64,000 nucleotides of DNA from Thalassotalea sp. G2M2-11 (GTDB lineage: Bacteria; Pseudomonadota; Gammaproteobacteria; Enterobacterales; Alteromonadaceae): contig NZ_JADNYL010000002.1 of the NCBI RefSeq assembly GCF_017168195.1, forward strand, positions 868,001 to 932,000, given 5' to 3'. Under the pieces are notes generated by a model that was not told where the DNA came from, made no database searches, and saw only the letters and a program-made list of their open reading frames with translations. Numbering within the stretch: position 1 is the stretch's first letter; each line of letters opens with the position of its first letter. This document shows positions 58,717-64,000 of the stretch, piece by piece. The position numbers and the translations under genes were made by a program.

Positions 58717-59763
58717 TTAAACCACTAATTGCCGTTGTTCATCTATTCCCATGGATAAAATAAAAGGTGCTTGCTTTTGTTTGTTAATAAAATCAGCTTT
58801 ACAAGTCAGCCCCAACCACTGGTGTTCAATTAAACATTGAGCAACAGCTCCTCCTAATGTGGCGCCAGGCCCTAATATGATTAATTTATCTGGTGCATAT
58901 TCTTTTATTGCCACTTCAATTGCCTTACTAAAATGATAAGGCTCAGTCACTTGCGTGCCTAAGGTGTAATCATATAATGCCTGACAATCAGTGGCATAAG
59001 GTTGCCAAATATTTCCTAAACCATCAACTAATGGCACCGTTGGCGCATGAAACAAATTACTTGCCAGCAATTGTTTAGCTTTTGTTGAAATATCATTGAG
59101 TAACGGCGTGTGAAATGCAGCATGATTAAACAAATTCATCGGGTACCTGTCATCTATAACAGGTAGCTTTTCTTGTATTGCCTGTAATCCTTTATTATCA
59201 CCACCGAGCACAATATAGCCACCAAGATAGATAGAAACATACACCTGACAATCCGCTTGGCGATTAACTTGCTCCACTAAATCAAGCACCAGCTTTTCTC
59301 GGGCACGGTCTTTTTGCCAATACTGATCGACAATAGGGTAAATAAGCTGACCACCAATTACTCCATTTGTCATCATTGAGCCCATGGTATTGATCAGCGC
59401 TATCGCACCGTCATCATGCAATGCACCAGCAACCGCTAAGGCAATGTACCAACCCATAGAATTACCAGTGACAGCAACAATATCGTATTGCTCTGAGTTA
59501 ATGGCTTGATAATCGCTGTGAGCACACGCGTATATCAGTGCAGAGGCATTTTCACCTGCAGTATGAGTGCGCATGCTATATTTTTTCATCGCATCCAATT
59601 CGCTGATCAATGGCTGGTTTTGTGCTTGTCGATAGTTATCTATATAAGCAATAAAGTCTTTTTTATCAGCATGTAAGCGCGAAAGATAACCAAGCTCTTC
59701 TTTATTATATGTGCCTCTTCCAGGACAAATCACCACAGCTCTTTGTTTTCGGGTACGGGTCAT
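58717..59763 (-). CDS. FabD-like acyltransferase with altered active site
   Basis: The fold resembles malonyl-CoA:ACP transacylase (348 residues; FabD about 310). The nucleophile S102 is kept in GNSMGWY, and the partner histidine H218 in AAFHTPLL. Two usual residues are changed by my alignment: the N-terminal PGQG (oxyanion Gln) reads PGRG (R16), and the arginine that binds the malonyl carboxylate (R117 of E. coli FabD) aligns with M127 in INTMGSMM. So a non-carboxylated acyl group is a more likely substrate than malonyl; this is inference. It starts nine bases after the E1 stop with AGGAAG upstream, so it is translated with the E1 gene. No ACP or ketosynthase gene is nearby. Confidence 0.75.
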   Translation of the reverse strand: MTRTRKQRAVVICPGRGTYNKEELGYLSRLHADKKDFIAYIDNYRQAQNQPLISELDAMKKYSMRTHTAGENASALIYACAHSDYQAINSEQYDIVAVTGNSMGWYIALAVAGALHDDGAIALINTMGSMMTNGVIGGQLIYPIVDQYWQKDRAREKLVLDLVEQVNRQADCQVYVSIYLGGYIVLGGDNKGLQAIQEKLPVIDDRYPMNLFNHAAFHTPLLNDISTKAKQLLASNLFHAPTVPLVDGLGNIWQPYATDCQALYDYTLGTQVTEPYHFSKAIEVAIKEYAPDKLIILGPGATLGGAVAQCLIEHQWLGLTCKADFINKQKQAPFILSMGIDEQRQLVV

Positions 59764-59772
59764 TTTTTCTTC

Positions 59773-62001
59773 CTAGTTATTTGTGTTGCACAATGCTATT
59801 GCCATTTCGACAATATCATCTTTTGACGGTAATACCTGATACGCAGCACTACCCAATGGAATAAAGCTATCATGAGCACACAAGCGCTGAACATCTCGAG
59901 CTTGCTTATCAGTACATTGCTCGGTCAATAATGCCATTATCGCTTCGCTAATTGAGCCAGTTTGTCGACATTCATCAACAATCAGCACTTTTTCACAGCG
60001 GTTAACCTGCTCGATGATCCCTTTCTCATCCAAAGGTGCTAACCAACGTAAATCGACAACCCGACAATCAATGCCTTTATCACACAATATTTTTTGTGCT
60101 TGGCGAGATAAATAATAGCCATTACCGTAAGTTAATATACATAGCTGTTGACCGTCTCCAGCAACATTAACAGATAGTTCACCAACCGACTCTTTTGCAA
60201 CTTGTGCCGGAGGCTGATAATCAAATGTCCATAAGCCATCGCCTTCTTGGTGCAAGTCTTTCGTCATATAAAGAGCGATCGGCTCTAAAAATACCACTAC
60301 GCGTTTTTGCTCATGCGCCAACTTGACCGAGGTTCTTAACATTTGTTGAGCATCAGCGCCGTTAGAAGGACAAGCAATAATGAGCCCTGGAATATCGCGA
60401 AATACCGCAAAAGAATTATCATTGTGAAAATGCCCACCAAAACCTTTTTGATAAGCTAAACCAGCAATACGGATCACCATAGGGTTGGTGTATTGTCCCT
60501 GACTGAAAAACGATAATGTCGCGGCTTCACCCCGTATTTGATCTTCAGCATTATGCACATAAGCCAAGAATTGGATTTCGGGGATAGGGAGAAAGCCATT
60601 GTGCGCTAATCCTATGGCACCACCTAAAATAGACTGTTCATCCAATAAGGTATTTAACACTCGATTTTGACCAAAACGATCAACAAGCTTGGTCGTCACA
60701 TTATAGACACCACCTTTACGAGCAATATCTTCTCCAAGCATGACAATTTCGCTATGCTCCGCCATTAAATCCATTAACGTCCAGTTGATCAATTTTGCAA
60801 GGTGCTGTTTTTTAGTCAGATTATGCTTCTCGTGAGCAAACAACGCCATCCGCTCTTTATCGCTAATCGTATTAATAGCTGTTGGCGCTGTTGTTACTTC
60901 AGGTGCAATACTGGCCATCACTTCTTCTGCCGAAGTAAGCCTTGGACGCGTCACAACTTGCTGTGCAACATGAATAATCTGTTCAGCAATGGATTGATAA
61001 ATATGTATCACTTGTTGTGGTGACAATATCTGCTGTTCAATCAATAGGCGCGCGCTATGCAATAATGGATCATTTTGCTCATTGGCATTAATTTGCGCTT
61101 CTTTTCGATAAACAAACTCAGCATCAGATCCTGCATGACCCAATAGTCTGATCAGTTTGACATGCAAAAACACCGGCACTTGCTTTTCACGTGCAATTTT
61201 TGCCGCACGCTTCGTTGCTCGATAGGTATCTAATAGATTCAGGCCATCACAACAAATGTATATTAGTCCAGCTCGATCTCGATAGTTAGCCGCCACCCAT
61301 CCGGAAGGTGTTGAGGTTGAGATCCCAATGCCGTTATCTTCACAAACAAACACGATCGGCATAGGAATTGATTGATATGCCGCCCAGGCAGCACTATTAA
61401 TGGCGCCCTGCGCAGTGGAATGATTAGAAGATGCATCACCGAAACTACAAACAATGACACTATCGTTAGGCATTTCACCTTGGTGCTTAAGTCGTTGTGC
61501 TAAACCAACAGAAAATGCGGCACCCATCGCTTTAGGTAAATGAGACGCGATAGTACTGGTTTGTGGTGGGATCGATAAGGCTTTGCTACCTAATACCTTA
61601 TGACGCCCACCAGAAATAGGATCATCTTTAGCGGCAGCAAATGATAACAACATATCATAAATTGATGTTTGCCCATCGACTTGCTTACCGCGCTGAATAG
61701 TAAAAGCCCCACTTCGGTAATGTAAAAAAGCCATATCGGTGGGCCGAAATGCTTTGGCAATAGCAGCATTACCTTCGTGCCCAGAGCTTCCAATGGTATA
61801 AAAGCTTTGACCATTTTTTTGCATCTCACGAGAGTGCAAATCTAAATGACGGCTGATAACTTGTGTTTCAAATAGATCAACCAATTGTGTAGCTGAAAGC
61901 CCAACTTCTTCGGGGGTTAGCTGACAACTTAATGGCGGCAGATCAAATTGTTCAACCGCTCGAACAAAATTTTCTTTCAAGCGCTGATTACGATCAGACA
62001 T
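59773..62001 (-). CDS. Single-chain E1 alpha-beta 2-oxoacid dehydrogenase-like protein
   Basis: This 742-residue protein has both halves of a branched-chain or acetoin type E1: alpha (about residues 40-350) and beta (about 395-740). The alpha part shows GSSGHEGNAAIAKAF, SHLPKAMGAAFSVGLAQR and the thiamine diphosphate motif as GDASSN (188-193) to EDN (221-223), where GDG-to-NN is usual. The beta part shows MLGEDIARKGGVYNVT, LDEQSILGGAIGLAHNG, PEIQFLAYVHNAEDQI and CPSNGADAQQMLRTS. No E2 or E3 gene is adjacent. TAGGGATC precedes the ATG. It is probably one operon with the FabD-like gene. The substrate is unknown. Confidence 0.85.
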   Translation of the reverse strand: MSDRNQRLKENFVRAVEQFDLPPLSCQLTPEEVGLSATQLVDLFETQVISRHLDLHSREMQKNGQSFYTIGSSGHEGNAAIAKAFRPTDMAFLHYRSGAFTIQRGKQVDGQTSIYDMLLSFAAAKDDPISGGRHKVLGSKALSIPPQTSTIASHLPKAMGAAFSVGLAQRLKHQGEMPNDSVIVCSFGDASSNHSTAQGAINSAAWAAYQSIPMPIVFVCEDNGIGISTSTPSGWVAANYRDRAGLIYICCDGLNLLDTYRATKRAAKIAREKQVPVFLHVKLIRLLGHAGSDAEFVYRKEAQINANEQNDPLLHSARLLIEQQILSPQQVIHIYQSIAEQIIHVAQQVVTRPRLTSAEEVMASIAPEVTTAPTAINTISDKERMALFAHEKHNLTKKQHLAKLINWTLMDLMAEHSEIVMLGEDIARKGGVYNVTTKLVDRFGQNRVLNTLLDEQSILGGAIGLAHNGFLPIPEIQFLAYVHNAEDQIRGEAATLSFFSQGQYTNPMVIRIAGLAYQKGFGGHFHNDNSFAVFRDIPGLIIACPSNGADAQQMLRTSVKLAHEQKRVVVFLEPIALYMTKDLHQEGDGLWTFDYQPPAQVAKESVGELSVNVAGDGQQLCILTYGNGYYLSRQAQKILCDKGIDCRVVDLRWLAPLDEKGIIEQVNRCEKVLIVDECRQTGSISEAIMALLTEQCTDKQARDVQRLCAHDSFIPLGSAAYQVLPSKDDIVEMAIALCNTNN

Positions 62002-62019
62002 GACAGATCCCTATAGTAC

Positions 62020-62194
62020 TAGAGCGTTTTAATTTTTAGCTATATAGTTTGTTCAAATTCAAATTATCCTAGCTATAGCGCTGACTATTGGCATAGTAGT
62101 CTATGACAACAGTCAACAACAAAGGTAGGGTGCTTTAGCTTGAACTATTCAGGCAGCACATTTGTACAATCACAGCAAAGTTCAACACGCTCTG
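62020..62194. mobile_element. Decayed relative of the TAGGGCGTG element
   Basis: The right end (reverse complement AGAGCGTGTTGAACTTTGCT) matches the intact termini at 8526 and 18337 closely. The left end (TAGAGCGTTTTAATTTTTAGC) is diverged. TTCAGGCAGC inside also matches. It is about 175 bp, shorter than the intact copies, and lies 18 bases before the E1 start. Confidence 0.5.
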
Positions 62195-62228
62195 GTTATT
62201 TTTTTATTTTAATAATCAATACACTAGT

Positions 62229-63416
62229 TTAAAAAAATGCCTGAATACCTGTTTGTGCACGACCAAGAATAAGCGCATGAATATCATGAGTACCTTCGTA
62301 AGTATTCACCGCTTCTAAGTTGATCATATGGCGTATCACATGGAACTCATCAGCAATACCATTACCGCCGTGCATATCACGTGCGATACGGGCTATTTCC
62401 AGCGCTTTACCACAAGAATTTCGTTTAACCAGTGAAATGGCTTCAGGAGCTAAGGTGCCGGCATCCATTAATCGACCTACTTGTAAACTGGCAAACAGTG
62501 CTGTGGTAATCTCTGTTTGCATATCTGCTAATTTTTTCTGTACTAACTGAGTAGCTGCTAATGGACGACCGAACTGTTCGCGATCGAGCGTGTACTGTCT
62601 GGCGGCATGCCAACAATATTCTGCAGCACCTAATGCCCCCCACGAAATACCGTAACGAGCTTTATTTAAACAACCAAACGGGCCTGACAAACCTTTTACA
62701 TGCGGTAATAAGTTTTCTTCAGGGACAAACACATTATCCATCACCACTTCACCTGTAATAGAAGCTCGCAGTGAAAATTTACCCTCAATTTTAGGGGCTG
62801 ATAAGCCTTCCATGCCCTTTTCAAGAATAAACCCTTTGATCACACCATCAAGTTTGGCCCAAATAATAAAAACATCGGCAATCGGGGAATTCGTGATCCA
62901 CATTTTGTTACCCGTTAAGCGGTAGCCACCATCAACTTTAGTTGCTCTTGTAGATAGGCTTGCCGGATCAGAGCCTGAATTAGGTTCGGTTAAACCAAAA
63001 CAACCAATTAACTCACCGGTCGCTAATTTAGGCAAATACTTCATTTTTTGTTCTTCAGTACCATACGCATGAATTGGATGCATCACCAAAGACGACTGCA
63101 CACTCATGGCACTACGATAGCCACTATCAACACGTTCAACTTCACGGGCAATTAAGCCATAAGTCACATTGTTAACATTGGCACAGCCATATTTTTCCTC
63201 AATGGTACAGCCTAATAACCCCAATTCGCCCAGCTCACGCATAATTTCAGGATCGAATGTCTCATGGCGGTTTGCTTCGAGTACCCTTGGCATCAACTTA
63301 TCTTGACAATATTGATGTGCGCTATCTCTGATCATTCGTTCTTCTTCAGACAACAATGAATCGAGTAATAATGGGTCTTGCCAGTTAAAACTTGGTTTTG
63401 AGGTTGCATTTGACAT
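62229..63416 (-). CDS. gcdH: Glutaryl-CoA dehydrogenase
   Basis: This FAD enzyme oxidises and decarboxylates glutaryl-CoA to crotonyl-CoA in lysine, tryptophan and glutarate breakdown. It is 395 residues. The catalytic glutamate lies in [17 protein letters not shown], as in known GcdH proteins; other family marks are [32 protein letters not shown] and [17 protein letters not shown]. It is divergent from a LysR regulator (160-base gap), the same arrangement as gcdH-gcdR in Pseudomonas. The E1 gene follows 227 bases downstream in the same direction; a repeat relic lies between. Confidence 0.92.
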   Translation of the reverse strand: MSNATSKPSFNWQDPLLLDSLLSEEERMIRDSAHQYCQDKLMPRVLEANRHETFDPEIMRELGELGLLGCTIEEKYGCANVNNVTYGLIAREVERVDSGYRSAMSVQSSLVMHPIHAYGTEEQKMKYLPKLATGELIGCFGLTEPNSGSDPASLSTRATKVDGGYRLTGNKMWITNSPIADVFIIWAKLDGVIKGFILEKGMEGLSAPKIEGKFSLRASITGEVVMDNVFVPEENLLPHVKGLSGPFGCLNKARYGISWGALGAAEYCWHAARQYTLDREQFGRPLAATQLVQKKLADMQTEITTALFASLQVGRLMDAGTLAPEAISLVKRNSCGKALEIARIARDMHGGNGIADEFHVIRHMINLEAVNTYEGTHDIHALILGRAQTGIQAFF

Positions 63417-63495
63417 AAGTATTCCTAAATTTGTCGAACAGACAGGCTAAATTTTGTGTGGCTGTAGATTAATAAATAACATGATAAAGTTAAAA

Positions 63496-63532
63496 TATAG
63501 TTTTTCTTCACTAGCTATAGAATAAAACTATA
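63496..63532. promoter_or_regulatory. Candidate LysR operator between gcdH and the regulator
   Basis: TATAGTTTT (63496-63504) and AAAACTATA (63524-63532) are perfect inverted repeats centred in the divergent gap. Position and dyad form fit a LysR-type binding region, though the long 19-base centre is unusual. Confidence 0.4.
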
Positions 63533-63576
63533 CCTTTAGTGTACAGTTACTCTAAAAAGTCAGCAGTCATCGCGTT

Positions 63577-64000
63577 ATGGATTTAAAACACCTTAATTAT
63601 TTTATTCATGTTTACGAGCAACAAAGCTTTAGTGCTGCAGCAAAAGTGTGCTTTATTGCCCAACCTTCAATTTCTTCAGCCGTCGCACAATTAGAAACTG
63701 AAATTCATCAGCCACTATTTATTCGTCATGCCCGAGGTGTTACCCCAACCGAACACGGGATAAAATTATATCCGCTCGCTAAGCAGTTACTTGGCCAAGC
63801 CGATGCGATCAAGTCATCATTTAAAGTAAAGGCTAATAGACACAGTTTTTCTCTTGGTGTCACACGCGGACTCGGGGTCAAAAGAATGAGTGTATTACTT
63901 AGGGATTTCACCGCAAGCCAACCGAACATTGAACTCACTTTGGTACCACAGTATGAGCAGTGTGATGCCAGAATTATTATTAAAGAAGAGTTAAAAGATG
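63577..64000 (+). CDS. LysR-family regulator, N-terminal part
   Basis: The first 141 codons of a LysR-type regulator are present; the right edge of the window cuts it. The N-terminal helix-turn-helix is clear (about residues 1-60): MDLKHLNYFIHVYEQQSFSA, KVCFIAQPSISSAVAQLE, QPLFIRHARGVTPTEHG. The effector domain has only begun. Its divergence from gcdH suggests that it controls glutarate or lysine degradation, with glutarate or a CoA derivative as possible inducer; this is inferred from context and from GcdR in Pseudomonas. Confidence 0.9.
   Translation, partial: MDLKHLNYFIHVYEQQSFSAAAKVCFIAQPSISSAVAQLETEIHQPLFIRHARGVTPTEHGIKLYPLAKQLLGQADAIKSSFKVKANRHSFSLGVTRGLGVKRMSVLLRDFTASQPNIELTLVPQYEQCDARIIIKEELKD

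Noticed and set aside
1-64000. CRISPR arrays, tRNA or rRNA genes, prophage or toxin-antitoxin loci
   Set aside because: None was recognised on either strand. The only regular repeats are the two short element families and the MraZ boxes.

Overview
The window is a stretch of a Gammaproteobacterial chromosome of about 40% G+C by eye. Gene order and protein sequences point to the Alteromonadales, most likely Colwelliaceae (Colwellia or Thalassotalea type). That placement is inferred from gene content and repeat style, not from a database search. Nearly all of it is core genome: no rRNA, tRNA, CRISPR array, prophage or complete insertion sequence was seen.

Layout: 1-1601 holds the start of an RND efflux permease and its periplasmic adaptor (minus strand). 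1699-8394 holds yacL, an unknown membrane-anchored protein, a LysE-type exporter, a secreted S41-like protein, aconitase acnB and a small exported protein. 8830-9933 is an OmpA-type porin. 10009-16897 is the pyruvate dehydrogenase region (lpd, aceF with two lipoyl domains, aceE, regulator pdhR with an operator in front of it). 17423-20777 holds ampE, ampD, a membrane-anchored retropepsin-like protease and nadC. 21048-27326 is a type IV pilus cluster (pilA, pilB, pilC, pilD) followed by coaE, zapD and yacG. mutT, secA, an M23 peptidase and dciA lead to lpxC and then a complete division and cell wall (dcw) cluster on the minus strand, read from mraZ (50045) down to ftsZ (33185). It has many one- to eight-base gene overlaps, and a promoter with MraZ-type repeats at its head.

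Upstream of mraZ is a three-gene iron(III) ABC importer with a Fur-type palindrome. Then come several small envelope genes, galM, argR, and a less ordinary block: a FabD-like acyltransferase with altered active-site residues, next to a single-chain fused E1 alpha-beta 2-oxoacid dehydrogenase with no E2 or E3 partner. A glutaryl-CoA dehydrogenase and a divergent LysR regulator close the window.

The most interesting non-coding content is two families of short mobile-looking repeats. One (267 bp, termini TAGGGCGTG/CACGCCCTA) has two good copies and one decayed copy, each ending 18-37 bases before a start codon. One copy supplies the last codons and the stop of ampD and separates it from ampE. 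The other family (termini ATACCAATGGAA) has one full copy and two solitary ends. The best candidate for undescribed biology is the orphan E1/FabD-like pair.
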